From contig NC_092673.1 of NCBI RefSeq assembly GCF_964355755.1, positions 12,531,001 to 12,595,000 of the forward strand: a stretch of DNA of 64,000 nucleotides, in the 5' to 3' direction. How positions within the stretch are numbered: position 1 is the first letter of the stretch; the number at the start of each line of letters is the position of its first letter. Position numbers and translations under genes: made by a program. Below are positions 1-11,293 of this stretch, piece by piece. Source of the DNA: Antedon mediterranea (Eukaryota > Echinodermata > Crinoidea > Comatulida > Antedonidae). The notes under the pieces were generated by a model. It ran no database searches, was not told the origin of the DNA, and saw nothing but the letters and a program-made list of their open reading frames with translations.

Positions 1-119
1 AGGACTGACTGGTGGTAATGAGGTACAAGCCCATTTACATTCCTAGAGGACATTGGGTTATTCCATTTCCTGCAAAGGGTTATCACTGTGACAGGATCCC
101 CCTGTCACAATTACATAAA

Positions 120-560
120 TACACAGCAATGGAACATTATTTTGCAATATACGTGAGTTATAAGTATGTTACGTTATATTTTGTTCGTGATCGTCTCACT
201 ATACATATTCGTATTTGGTATAAACTGTAGCAAGTCGGAGGTGGAGGATGTAAGAAAACATTCTAGTCAAGCTGTTACATTTAACATTAGCCTAAATAAC
301 AATGTAGTATACAATAGTAATGGAACCTAATTTTGCAAAATAACCATGAGTTATTTTCGCGTGCGTTACATTATCGACTGTTCTTGATCATATTGCTTGT
401 CCATATGGTGCAAAGTTAATTAATTTAGGAGGTAGGGTAGGAGTAAGGAACAAGTTTAGTCAAGCTGTAATATTTAACATTAAATAACAATTAATATAAA
501 TTAACAGTAATGGAACCTAATTGTGTAATTGACAAAGATATTTCTGTCAAATCAGTAGCT
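120..560. repeat. Diverged tandem repeat, unit about 190 bp
   Basis: Three starts of one unit are visible near 125, 315 and 506. Each begins with an AGTAATGGAACCTAATT-like stretch, followed by a cytosine-poor block and then a TTTAGTCAAGCTGT-like stretch (near 265 and 457). Spacing is about 190 bp and the copies have diverged by many substitutions and small indels. No convincing reading frame runs through it; the short frame at 12-230 looks like chance. Confidence 0.6.
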
Positions 561-654
561 AAAAGCTGTCATCTTAGTTTTTTTTATTACGATGCAAAAG
601 GTCTAGAGGTTATATGCAAGAACCCTCTTGGAATTGTTTGATTGTCATGTGAAT

Positions 655-988
655 TTCGTTGATGTACTCAAAATGCTAATTAAATGTCTAATTAGCACTA
701 ATTAAGTGCGTTCTTAAGTTAATTTAGCACAGGAATGGTCACTTAAGAATTATGGATCTTGGTTCCTGATAGGTCAGAGAACATTTTAGAATTGGTTTGG
801 TCGATGTACTCGATATGCTAATTAAATTCAATTTTAGGGGTCATTTGGGTGGCTCCCCCCTAAAATTGAACAGGACCCGTCACTTAAGAATTGCCATTTC
901 TGGGTCCCATAGACCATATCTACACACTCCACACCTCAAACCTTTTGTACTCAAATTGCTAATTAAAACCTTCTGGGCTCCCAGACTA
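655..988. repeat. Degenerate tandem repeat, unit about 145 bp
   Basis: The motif GATGTACTC(A/G)A(A/T)ATGCTAATTAAA recurs near 659, 799 and 946. It is followed by a second shared block, GTCACTTAAGAATT, near 736 and 879, so the period is about 140-147 bp with 2.3 copies. The array ends exactly where the Gypsy LTR sequence begins (989), so the element's left end was truncated against this array or replaced by it. Confidence 0.55.
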
Positions 989-1233
989 ATATACCAGCTC
1001 TTGGGAGGGGACAAGGAGGGTCACTGAACTGATAAGTCACCTCACTGGGCTACTCCTTAAATAGTCATGTATGTTCTGTAATTAACACTTCTTGTAGATT
1101 AACACAATTTGGAAATAACTTGAACCGATAGCTACAACTTAATCACTCTCTGTGTACCTGTATATAGTGTAAATAAAGTACCATTGAGAGAATATAACAA
1201 CAGTCTGTGTCATTTAATATAAAGAGTGCTACA
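989..1233 (+). repeat. Partial 5' LTR of the Gypsy element
   Basis: From 989 the sequence matches the 3' LTR (from 10764) almost base for base to GTGCTAC at 1232. The 3' copy starts with TGTAGCA and ends TGCTAC, the expected short inverted ends, so this copy lacks its first ~170 bases. A TATATAGTGTAAATAAAG stretch near 1162 may include the R-region polyadenylation signal (AATAAA). Confidence 0.88.
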
Positions 1234-1236
1234 AAT

Positions 1237-1254
1237 TGGAGGTTCTACCGAGAC
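1237..1254 (+). other. Primer-binding site, tRNA-Gln type
   Basis: TGGAGGTTCTACCGAGAC lies four bases after the LTR end. Its reverse complement ends in CCA and agrees with the 3' end of animal tRNA-Gln, as I recall it, at all but two of 18 positions, one of which still allows a G-U pair. This is where minus-strand DNA synthesis would be primed. Confidence 0.7.
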
Positions 1255-1341
1255 ATTGACACAGCAGATTTTGAATTTTGTTTCTTTAATTGTACGGACA
1301 AGTTTATTTCTTTAATTCATTATACGGAAAATAGCGATAGA

Positions 1342-1974
1342 ATGGATTACACAATTGTAGACATGGTCAACGATACTTCTTCTTCATCACATTTTGAAAG
1401 GACTCCATCACATTCAACACCACAAAGGGTAAGCGAACGTCATAATAATATTTCAAATGTATATACTCCAATTCAGCGGAATAATGTGGGTGCTGGGTAT
1501 ATGCCATACAACCCAGTGCATCAACTGAAAAGTGTTCCAATATTCACAGGAACAACAGGGGGTATATTAATAGAGGACTGGGTTCGAGATATGGAGTATT
1601 TACTATCAGCTAGTACCATGCCAGTGACATTACAATTTGCAACAATTGTAAGGAACTTAGGGGGCTCAGCAAGAAAATTGGTTTTGAACATCCCAGTCGA
1701 ATGGCAAAATCCCCAGACAGCATTTGCCGAATTAAAACAGCAGTTTGGCGATATTTGCAGTGGGGACCCACTCGCTAATTTCTATGCTCGGTTCCAAGGA
1801 CCTAATGAAGACGGATCCATATTCGCAATTGAATTGGATTCCAAATTGAGGCGAGCCGAAACCATCATGGGCAGAGGTCCAATGCCAGACAGGGACCGAA
1901 TTTTAATAAACCAGTTTTTGCGAGGCATAGTCAACACTGAACTTCGCAATAGAATTGCGCCGATGAGACCTATG
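1342..1974 (+). pseudogene. gag: Gag, N-terminal part, interrupted by LINE insertion
   Basis: The open frame extends upstream into the LTR, but the ATG at 1342 is the first sensible start after the primer-binding site. It encodes about 210 residues of a Gypsy Gag. A polar N-terminus is followed by a capsid-like region with conserved features (F-x-G near VPIFTGTTGG, the W-V-R-D-M-E-Y helix, and the L-x-x-x-F sequence in the AFAELKQQFGD stretch). The frame runs into the 3' tail of the nested LINE at 1975 and ends there artificially. The frame resumes in phase at 6156 beyond the LINE, so Gag was open before that insertion. The product would be the structural protein of the virus-like particle. 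Confidence 0.85.
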
Positions 1975-2183
1975 TTTATTTATTTATTTATTTCGTTTTC
2001 TTTCAGTAGGGTAGCCCTCTCAGTAATAAAATAAAACTGCTCTTCCGAGGGGCCCTACGGCACATTTAAACAAAATTTGAAAACAACTTAAACTAAACTT
2101 AAACTAAAACTAAACTTCAATGCATGTTCTCATTATTATTATAACTTTTATACCATATTTAAATATATTTCACTGGAACCATC

Positions 2184-5102
2184 CTAGACCACCGGCAACA
2201 ATAAATGAATCTTAACAAGTGATTTAAAACGGTTATAATTGTTTTGTTTTCTTAATTCATAAGGTAGGCCATTCCAGAGTGAACTTCCATAATAAACAAA
2301 ACTACGTTTGTATATTTCGAGGTTACATCTGGGCAAATACAACAGATTATTTTCATAGTTTCTGGTTTGAATATTGTGTACACTACTAATATATTGCAAA
2401 ACATCACATAATTATGAAGGTACAGATTCTTGTAAACATCTAAATATTGTACAAATTGTATGATATTCAATTCTTGTCTTAATTGTTAGCCAACCTAAAT
2501 CATAATGCATTTGTCTAACAGGAGTTCGAATATCAGCACCTAGTATTAATCGTGCAGCTCTATTTTGTACCCTTTGCAATTTTAAAATATGGGCGTTTGA
2601 ACCAGTACCCCAGACTGTTGGACAATAGTCAATATGTGATAAAAATAGAGCATTGTATAATCTTTTAATAATTTTAGGAGATGTAAAACTTTTCAATCTA
2701 TAAAATAGATGTAGAATTTTTGATAGTTTTGCACATATAGAATCAATATGTACTTTCCATGAGAGTTGTTCATCAAATGTAAGTCCCAAGTATTTAAACG
2801 TTTCAACTTTCTCAATCGGAATGTTATCAAAAATTACTGTTTCATCTGTTGTTTTATCAACACGTGCATGAGTACCAAAAAGCATGTATTTGGTTTTATC
2901 AATGTTTAGAGTTAAGTTATGTTTATCTAACCATTGTTTTACATTTTCCAACTGTTCAGTTAAAACTGTTGTAAGCTCTTCATTTGATTTACATGCATAA
3001 AAAAGCGCAGTGTCGTCTGCATAGAGGACTGTTTTACAAATCCCATCAACACTATCATGTAAGTCATTTATGTATAAAATAAACAACAAAGGGCCAAGAA
3101 TTGAGCCTTGTGGTACCCCATAGTTGACATTTAAAATTTCAGATTTTTTTAATAAAATAAAATAATAAAATATTGTGGTCTACCGTATCAAACGCCTTTT
3201 TTAGGTCAAGAAAAATTGCTCCAGTTACCAAGCCATTATCAATATTTTTATATATATAATTGCATACATCTATCAGTGTAGTAGAAGTTGAACGTAACGA
3301 CCTAAAACCAGATTGATTTTTACATAATAAATTAAACTCATTTATATGATTCATAACTTGATTATGGATGCATCTTTCAAAAACTTTCATAACAATAGGT
3401 ATAACAGATATTGGACGGTAGTTGTTAAGTTCATGTTTACATCCTCCTTTATAAAGCGGAGTAACCTTAGCACATTTCCATTCACTTGGAATAACACCAG
3501 ATCTTAATGACCAGTTAAACAAAAAGGCAAGACTTTGAGAAATTTGTGAAGATGCAATTTTAAGTAACCTAGCGGAAATCCCATCAATTCCAGTAGCTTT
3601 TCCAATTTCTAACTTTTCCAACAAAGCTTCAATTTCATTTCCATTAATATCTTTAAAGTTGAAACGTTGTTGAAATTGTGATAACGATTCAACGGTAATA
3701 TCGTTTTGGTTGTCATTAAAATGGGATGCAAGTTCATTAGAAATTGAACAAAAATATTTATTAAAATGATTAGCAATATCAGTTGGATTGTTTATTTCAT
3801 TACCGTTTACATTGAGAGTTGTTTTAGTTTGTTTCTTTTTATTAGGTAAAAAGTCTTTCATGGTTTTCCATAATGTTTTAGTGTCATTAACATTATCCTT
3901 TAATTTATTATTTATATAGTCGCGTTTTGGTGATTTAGACAAATTAATTTATTTCTTGCCTTTTTGTAAGAATTCCAATCATCTATGTTCTTAGTTTTTT
4001 CGGCTTTTTGTTTTAAATAATCACGGTCACGAGAAAGGGAAACAAATTCGTCTGTAAGCCATGGAATATCAGTTCCCTTCCTCCTGACCGTCACCATAGG
4101 AGCATGAATATCACAAATATCAGTAAAACTGTGTTTCCAAATGTCCCAAGCCTCGTCAGCATCCTCGGACGCCTCACAAATACTCCACGGAGCAGATGCA
4201 AGATCAGAAATAAACAAATCTTCGTTAAATATCCGGAAGGTTCTCGTATGTAAAATACCCGGGGGCAATTTTATTTTAATTTTTTTACGTATTGCATATA
4301 TCAATGAGTGATCGCTAATTCCAATTGGTACAACTCCAGTTTTGCTTATAAAGTCATCCCTATTTGAAAAAATTAAATCAATACAACTACTACTGTTTTC
4401 CGTTACGCGCGTTGGAGTTTTAATATACTGGTTTAATTGGAAAATTTGGTGGAGGGTTTTAATGTTCCGAGAATGCTGTTTATCAAATATATTCCAATTT
4501 AAGTCACCAACAACAATAATCTCTCTTATACTATCTAGTATAAAAGATATTTGATCATGCACTATATCAACAAATCCAGTACACGAATTTGGTGGTCTTA
4601 AACATTACCTATAACGAACGGTTTAGTGTTAACCGGCTTAATTTTTATCCATACCGATTCAATTGTATTTTCACAAAAGTCAATTACATCAAAATCAACA
4701 TTTTCATTTACATAGATAGCCACCCCACCTCCGTGTCTATTTCTGTCTGTTCTAACTAATAGGTATCCTGGGATTGCAAGTTCACTATTATGTATATTTT
4801 GATCTAGCCAGGTTTCACTAATTCCTAAAACATGGAAACGGCATTCCGAAAGTAAACTCCGAACATGGTCCACCTTATTATAGAGACTTCTGACATTTAA
4901 ATGACCAATTTTAAAACCCTTTGTACAAATCAATCTCGCATAATTTGCATAGTATGCCAAAAGCAGGATAAACAATAGAGTCGTTACGTAATTCAGCGTC
5001 GTCTACGTCGTTGTCTAAAAGGCTTCCCGTACGATGTTCGTTTAACAATTGAATTGGTTTAAATGGTTTATTACATGCGTTACAAATAAAATCTAAAATC
5101 AT
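2184..5102 (-). pseudogene. LINE ORF2: APE endonuclease and reverse transcriptase, broken
   Basis: Pieces in order on the minus strand: 5102-4911 N-terminal Cys-containing segment (CNACNKPF); 4975-4598 endonuclease start (GHLNVRSLYNKVD, ISETWLD, DRNRHGGGVAIYV); 4562-3912 endonuclease end (GDLNWN, GISDHSLIY) and linker; 3942-3139 RT fingers and palm (NYRPISVIPIVMKVFE, GAIFLDLKKAFDTVDH); 3089-2412 RT with the catalytic YADD; 2399-2184 C-terminal tail (SSLWNGLPYELR). At least four frame changes separate these pieces. The family nicks the target and primes reverse transcription from the nick. The domain order and motifs fit the CR1/Jockey group; I cannot fix the clade without alignment. Confidence 0.87.
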
Positions 5103-5156
5103 CTTATCTACATAAAATACAATACAAATTTAGGACATTTAAAATTCTCTTACACA

Positions 5157-5943
5157 TTACCTTTTACATTTAGGTAATTGTTTAAGATCGGAAGTTCTGG
5201 ATAAAACAACTTTCTCGTTACTGCCAGTGATTATGGTATGTATGCGACCATCTTGTGTCCAAACTGCAGATACCACTGATGCATAGTTTTGCTTTACAGT
5301 ACGTAGTAAACTTGATCTTTTGCTCGTAAGGTTTTCATGAATGTAGATATGGCTCCCCTTTAATTTTTTCTTTGCTCTATATACTTCATCATACAACATT
5401 ATACGAACTAAACTTTACTATTATTCCTCTTGCTCTTCCGTTTTTCTTAACTTTTGGCCCCAATCTATGACTCCTGTCTATGCATGTTTTATCTACTTCT
5501 ACGCTTAGCTTTTTCTTAAACAAATCCAAAACTATATTGTCTGTTATCTCACCTTGTTTCTCTTCTATTCCTTGAATAATCAAACAGTTCCTTCTTGAAT
5601 ATTGTTCTGCTTCATCTAGCTCATTTTGTAAGTTCTCTACCTGTTGTTCTACTTTGCTGAGACGATCTTTAGTATCGTCAAGTTCGAAACGTATTGCTTC
5701 AATTGCTGCATCCGTTACAATTTGTGTAATGCTTTCAATCAGCTGGTGTTTAACAATGCTCGCAATTTTCTCGGCTAGGTCATTGAAAATACTCGTATTT
5801 CCTTTAATTATATTGGAAATTTCATTTTGTACAGTAATAGTAAGCGGTTCCACATCAATGATAGGTGCTGTATCAGTGTTCAGTTCGCAACACTCCTTAC
5901 CGCTGTCCTTTTTACCACCTTTCCTTGTATTCTTTCCGGCCAT
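5157..5943 (-). pseudogene. LINE ORF1 protein, frameshifted
   Basis: It starts at the ATG at 5943 (MAGKNTRKGGKK, a very basic N-terminus). A long heptad region follows at residues about 85-130 (FELDDTKDRLSKVEQQ), then the EQYSRRNCLIIQGI signature of the RRM-like L1-type ORF1 domain. The frame breaks near 5395. The C-terminal part continues in another frame at 5399-5157 with the typical KKKLKGSHIYIHENLT stretch, so one frameshift separates the halves. Known role: trimeric RNA-binding chaperone of the LINE ribonucleoprotein. It lies about 55 bp upstream of ORF2. Confidence 0.82.
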
Positions 5944-6155
5944 GATGGTGTATTAATACGTACATGTACAGCAGACAAACACCGGCAAGTAAATGCTAGG
6001 CTACAGGAGTGCCCTAACACAACAACTGTCCTGCGGGAAATTTGAACTGTCACCGCGTAGTGAGGCTGAATGTAGTGAGGCTAGAGAGAGCGATTTAGGA
6101 CACGTCTGCTCTTAACGACGACTACACGTTGTTTTCGACATTCCGTTGTTTAACG

Positions 6156-7283
6156 ACATTCCGTCATCTAATTGGTGAGGTTCGGATATTTGAGAAAGAA
6201 AGTACCATGATAGTGGCTCGAACCCAAGCGCAAAATGTGCGCCAACCGTCATCTGAGTTTGCAGAAATGCAGCAGTCAATTTCAACACTACAAAACCAAA
6301 TTTCTGCCCTGACAAACATCAGAAAAGATAACCGGCGTGAGGTACGGTTGTGCTATGGCTGTAATCAACCAGGACATATAAAGAGGTTTTGCCCCCCAGA
6401 TTCCAAAAAACGAGGGACCGCTGCCGCAACAGTAGGCAGCGTAAAGCGAATACCACCATTGGTAGGTCCAACGAATACCATGGTGGTAAAGATCAATGGA
6501 GCTGAGAGACTGTCTTTACTTGATAGTGGCTCTCAAATCACAACTATGACTGTCGATACTTTGAAATCTATTTTTGGACACACAGATTACAAAGTACAAA
6601 TTCAACCATCTTCTTTGGAAATCTTAACTGCAAGCGGAGAATCAATGCCTCATCTGGGAACCGCAACTGTGGATATTGAATTGAGCGGTGAGAAATATTG
6701 TTCTGTTCCTGTTTTTATAGTACCTTCAACTGACTTTCGAAAAAATGTACCCGTTCTTATTGGCACTAATATTCTTCGCTTACATTCTAATTTTAATCAT
6801 ACGCAAAAAGAAAATTCATCGTTGTTAATGTTAGGAAAGGCTGTCTACAGATATCGGAAAACTACACGTTTACGACCAGGGGAACAAATTAATGTAGGAT
6901 GTTCTGTGCAGTGGTATAGCAATTCCTGTGGGACAGTTTTAGTTGAGCCAATGTGCTCTGGTACTCCTGATGGACTATTAATTGGACGCTCTATTTCACA
7001 TATTTTTGAAGGAAACAAGGTAACTGTTCGAATTTTAAATGTTTCTGATTCCCCTATTTTTATTAAACAAAATACACCAATTGCAAATTTAACACAGATT
7101 GCCTGTGTTGATAATGTATGTAGTCAGCAAGTTATAAGCCAAGCACCGAATATTGATTTAACAAATTCTGATACGTCAAATGAACAACATTCTGCACTTA
7201 AAAACCTTTTGGAAGAGTTGTTTTTTCAACTTCCGATAAAGACTTTGGACATACTAAATCCGTTAAGCACCATATTCCATTAA
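6156..7283 (+). pseudogene. Gag C-terminus with zinc knuckle, then aspartic protease
   Basis: This is the continuation of the split gag frame. A heptad-like glutamine-rich stretch (EMQQSISTLQNQISAL) precedes one CCHC zinc knuckle, CYGCNQPGHIKRFC, at about 6350-6391, typical of nucleocapsid. The retroviral-type protease follows: LLDSGSQITTM contains the active-site D-S-G, and a later hydrophobic stretch ending VLIGTNIL would form the second conserved strand. The frame stops at 7283 after a frameshift near 7225; the reading phase of the RT region takes over from there. Protease would process Gag-Pol inside the particle. Confidence 0.87.
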
Positions 7284-8195
7284 GTGACAATCAACCCTTC
7301 CGATTACCATTTCGACGCATACCCCCAGCCCAATACTCTGCGGTTCGTGATGAAATCAACAAAATGTTAGACGCGAATGTTATTACACCTAGCGACAGTC
7401 CATATGCTTCACCTATGGTTATTGTGTATAAAAAGGATGGTTCGTTGAGACTTTGCGTTGACTTTCGAAAATTAAATTCCAAAACAATTAGGGATGCTTT
7501 CCCCATTCCTAGAATAGATGAAGCTCTGGACGCTTTGGGTTCTTCAAAATATTTTTCAACTTTAGACTTAACAAGTGGCTATTGGCAAGTTGAGGTAGCC
7601 GATGCCGATAAGCAAAAGACTGCCTTTACAACGCCAATGGGACTTTTTCAATTTAACAGAATGCCTTTTGGATTGCAAAATGCACCAGCCACTTTTCTGA
7701 GATTGATGATGTCATGTTTTAGTGATCAAAATTTTTCTTCATTACTTATTTATTTGGACGATATTATTGTTTTTTCGAATACTTTTGAACAACATCTTAC
7801 GCGATTGGAAATGGTATTCCAGCGTCTTCGTCTGCATGGATTGAAAGTAAAACCTAGTAAGTGTTCATTTTTAAAACCTAAAATTAGCTATTTGGGACAC
7901 ATCGTGTCTGCAGAGGGTATATCAACCGACCCAGAAAAAATATCTAAAGTTTCAACTTGGCCTAAACCTGCGAATCGCAAGGAGGTTCAACGTTTCTTGG
8001 GATTTTGTGGTTACTATCGTCGTTTTATTTCAAAATTTTCTTCATTAGCAGCACCCTTATATTCACTCACATCAGGGGATTGTAACACAAAGAAACATAA
8101 ACGTAGTTATGCCCGTAAATCGCCAACTGTATTTAATTGGACTTCTGATTGTGACCAAGCATTCACATTATTAAAGACCCGTTTTAAACTACCGC
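7226..8195 (+). pseudogene. pol: Pol: reverse transcriptase domain
   Basis: This is a Gypsy reverse transcriptase with all main motifs: DGSLRLCVDFRKLN, FSTLDLTSGYWQV (first catalytic Asp), MPFGLQNAPATF, the catalytic box LLIYLDDIIVFS, SKCSFLKPKISYLGHIVS and the connection region RFLGFCGYYRRFI. The frame is open from 7364 (ATG) but the protein similarity starts earlier, near 7230, so the ATG is internal to a polyprotein. A frameshift near 8190 moves the downstream RNase H into another frame. Confidence 0.93.
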
Positions 8196-9885
8196 TCCGA
8201 TACTTGCTTATCCAGATTATTCGCAACCATTTATCCCGGAAACGGATGCATCGGGAACAGGGTTGGGAGCAGTGTTGTCTCAAATACATGACGGGGTACA
8301 ACACGTCCTTGCTTACGCTAGCCGAGGACTTGGACCATCAGAAACTCGCTATCCTGCACATAAGCTAGAATTTTTGGCTTTAAAGTGGGCGGTCACATCA
8401 AAATTTCGCGACTACTTCCTGGGGACAAATTTTAAGGTTTTTACAGACAATAATCCTTTAGTGTATGTGTTAAGCTCAGCCAAATTGGATGCTATTGGCC
8501 AACGCTGGGCAGCCGACCTTAGCCAATTTAATTTTTCTATTCATTATCACCCCGGTAAAAGCAATGCTGCCACTGATGCATTATCACGACAATATGACTT
8601 CTCTAATTCAACTGTTTTATGCCCAAATGATGTTTCAGCCGTTTTGTCCGGATACCATAGTTCTTGTTTTATATTTACTCATCCTCCGAAAAAGTCTGTA
8701 CAGTGTAACGTGTTGACAAGAAGCACAGCTAATTCTTCAAGTCGCAACATCGATGACGTCATTAATGTGCAGGGAGGGTGTGATGCAGTTTCCTCCTACA
8801 CCCCCACAGAAATTGTTCATATGCAACGTAATGATCCAACTATTGGTCTTGTCATTGTATATCTTAATCGCGGATCTCGTCCGACTCATACTGAATGCAT
8901 CAATGAATCACAAACTGTGCTTACTTTACTTCGCCAATGGGATCATTTAGAATGGAAGGACAATGTACTTTATCGTAAAACTTTTGTTGACAATTTTCCG
9001 CGTTTTCAACTTGTACTTCCGGCTGATCATAAATCAACTGTTTTGACAAAATTACATGATGAACTTGGACATTTAGGTTATGAAAGGACTCTAGATATGA
9101 TACGTAGTAGGTTTTACTGGCCTAAAATGGCTGATGATTCCGACCTCCATTCCGACCAAGGCCGTAATTTTGAAAGTACCATTATTAAACAAATTTGTAA
9201 ATTAACAGGCATTGAAAAATCACGTACAACCCCTTATCACCCCATGGGTAATGGTACTACAGAACGTTGGAATCGTACATTGTTAAGCATGTTAGGCTCT
9301 TTACCAGCAGAGAAGAAACTAAACTGGAAGGATTATGTAGGTCCCATGGCTCATGCGTATAATTGCACAAAACACGAAACCACTGGTTATGCCCCTTTTT
9401 ATCTTATGTTTGGACGACACGCGAGATTACCTGTTGATATACTATTTGGTATAGTAAATAATAATGGTCCGACGGATGGGGAACAATATGACGATTATGT
9501 AATTAAGTTACTTGAACAACTGAATCATGCTTATGTCACATCCCAAAATTCAGCTAGTGAAGCCAAGGCTAGGCAAAAACATAATTATGATAAACGAGCT
9601 ACCAATTCAGTACTTAAAATGGGTGACAGGGTACTTGTTCAAAAGAAAGCTATAGTTGGTAAACAGAAACTCGCTGACCAATGGGAAGAGAAGCCATATG
9701 TTATTGTTAATAAACACCCCACTCTACCTGTGTATACAGTTGAGAATGATACTCATAAGCGTATCCTTCATAGGAATCTCCTCACCCCTTGTATGTTTCT
9801 GCCTATTGAAGACCCTATCGATGTAAACCAACACATTATTAAGTCACGTAGTTGGAAAATTAAGAAGGGTCGTCAAATTTTTTAA
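8196..9885 (+). pseudogene. pol: Pol: RNase H and internally deleted integrase
   Basis: RNase H is clear: TDASGTGLGAVLSQ, LEFLALKWAV and FTDNNPLVYVL carry the catalytic acidic residues, and the domain ends with YHPGKSNAATDALSR. Integrase follows. The HHCC zinc finger begins (HDELGHLGYERTLDMI, then SRFYWPKM), but the text jumps directly to DLHSDQGRNFES, so the CxxC half of the finger and the first part of the catalytic core with its first Asp are missing. The second Asp (SDQG) and the Glu region (PYHPMGNGTTERWN) remain. A C-terminal barrel-like region (MGDRVLVQKKA) completes it. This integrase could not catalyse strand transfer. Confidence 0.92.
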
Positions 9886-10593
9886 TCTTGGAAGAGTAAA
9901 CAAGCTCATCTTACTGATTCATAGATTTTTAATGTTGAAGCTAATTTTTGTTATTTATGCATGATTACATTATACTTAATTTTTCTTTTATCACTTGAGG
10001 TTATGTTATAGCGGCCCCTCAAAACATTTCGTATTATAACATTAGATTATTTACGTTTGATTTATTTTGCTTTGATTTCTTTAATAATTTAAGATTGATT
10101 TTCTGATATACAGTATTTTGCTTTAAATTTGTTTGAAACATGATTGTTTTGATGTTTATGTACGGGTAATACGTACGTGCCTTGAACACGCTGTATTGTC
10201 AGTGGTTTAGTGTGGCACTTGTTTCTGGAATGAGATGTTCATTCCTGTTATATTTTGTATGCTAAATTGTTTTTTTGTTCTTTCTTTTGATTTTGCCAAT
10301 ATGCCGCTGTTAGTGGATTGTCCTGCGACATGAATACGGCTCTACAAACATGTATTTTTCTAGTTTGTTTTATCTTATATATTGGTGTTGCTTATTCCGT
10401 TATTGTTTATATGCTTGAACATACGGTAGCGGAAAGTTATGTTTTTTTCTTACTTAAGTTTGCTTGTACTTTTCATTTGATTTTTGTGTTAATTTTGTAG
10501 TTTGTAAGTTGTTTTAATATTTTATACTGTTTTAGCTTAAGATTTATGTTTTTTATGTAACATCGAGGGCGATGATCAGAAAGCCAGGGTGGA
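9886..10593 (+). other. Gypsy 3' untranslated region, AT-rich
   Basis: Between the integrase stop and the 3' LTR lie 700 bp of T-rich sequence. A 60-residue hydrophobic frame at 10318-10500 is the only ORF; nothing in it supports an envelope gene. The last bases before the LTR (AAGCCAGGGTGGA, 10581-10593) are purine-rich and are the likely polypurine tract that primes plus-strand synthesis. Confidence 0.6.
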
Positions 10594-11006
10594 TGTAGCA
10601 GGTCACTCACTCTCCTGGAATTCATGTGGTTTTCCATTCTTAACTAATGTAGACTATAGACCTGGGCTGTAACCACTAAGGTGTCAACTCCTAATAATTA
10701 ATTGCCTTATTCTATGGAATTGGTAATAACTTACTAATGATTACTTGGGTGTGATCTTAATGGATATACCAGCTCTTGGGAGGGGACAAGGAGGGTCACT
10801 GAACTGATAAGTCACCTCACTGGGCTACTCCTTAAATAGTCATGTATGTTCTGTAATTAACACTTCTTGTAGATTAACACAATTTGGAAATAACTTGAAC
10901 CGATAGCTACAACTTAATCACTCTCTGTGTACCTGTATATAGTGTAAATAAAGTACCATTGAGAGAATATAACAACAGTCTGTGTCATTTATATAAAGAG
11001 TGCTAC
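10594..11006 (+). repeat. 3' LTR of the Gypsy element
   Basis: It starts TGTAGCA directly after the purine tract and ends TGCTAC, complementary ends as expected for an LTR. The last 243 bases match the partial 5' LTR with one 2-bp difference. The length is about 413 bp. The base after TGCTAC is G rather than the expected A, a small change at the terminus or the first flanking base. Confidence 0.88.
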
Positions 11007-11293
11007 GTATATAATAATATTATAATACAGTACAGTAATTAGTAATTTGTGTTCAACATAGATTAGAATAATTTGACTCATCATCTTTATGTTCAATAAT
11101 AAATGTAGCCGAAAAACTTTGTTAATTTAGCATGTATTGTTCTTTTGAAATTAATTTTTTTATGAAGATAACACAATGACACCTTGATGTTTGGTGGAAA
11201 GCGCGCGGCAAGTGGGTGAATAGATGGCTTCTTTGTATTAGGTGTTGTATTGTGTACTTTATCTTTATTCGTCTTCAAATTATTATATCCGCA

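Larger units (their letters stand above)
1975..6155 (-). mobile_element. CR1/Jockey-type LINE, near full length, minus strand
   Basis: Reading the minus strand from about 6155 down to 1975 gives a short 5' leader, ORF1 (coiled coil plus RRM-like nucleic-acid-binding domain), ORF2 (APE endonuclease plus reverse transcriptase) and a 3' end of short A-rich repeats (TTTATTTATTTATTT on the plus strand at 1975). It sits inside the Gypsy gag. No clear long target duplication is visible; the sequence CGACATTCCGT occurs twice near the 5' junction (6136 and 6154), which leaves the exact 5' boundary uncertain by about 20 bp. Both ORFs carry frameshifts, so the copy is dead. Confidence 0.9.
989..11006 (+). 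mobile_element. Ty3/Gypsy LTR retrotransposon, defective, with nested LINE
   Basis: A complete plan is visible on the plus strand: partial 5' LTR, primer-binding site, gag with zinc knuckle, aspartic protease, reverse transcriptase, RNase H, integrase, then a 3' LTR. The order PR-RT-RH-IN places it in Ty3/Gypsy rather than Copia. Defects seen: the first ~170 bp of the 5' LTR are missing, a 4.2-kb LINE sits in gag, there are frameshifts near 7225 and 8190, and the integrase has an internal deletion near 9145. The two LTRs differ by only one small indel over their shared ~243 bp, so the insertion looks young despite these defects. Confidence 0.93.

Noticed and set aside
10318-10500. Hydrophobic 60-residue frame between integrase and 3' LTR as an envelope gene
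   Set aside because: It is too short, has no signal, cleavage or glycosylation pattern, and its composition follows the T-rich DNA.
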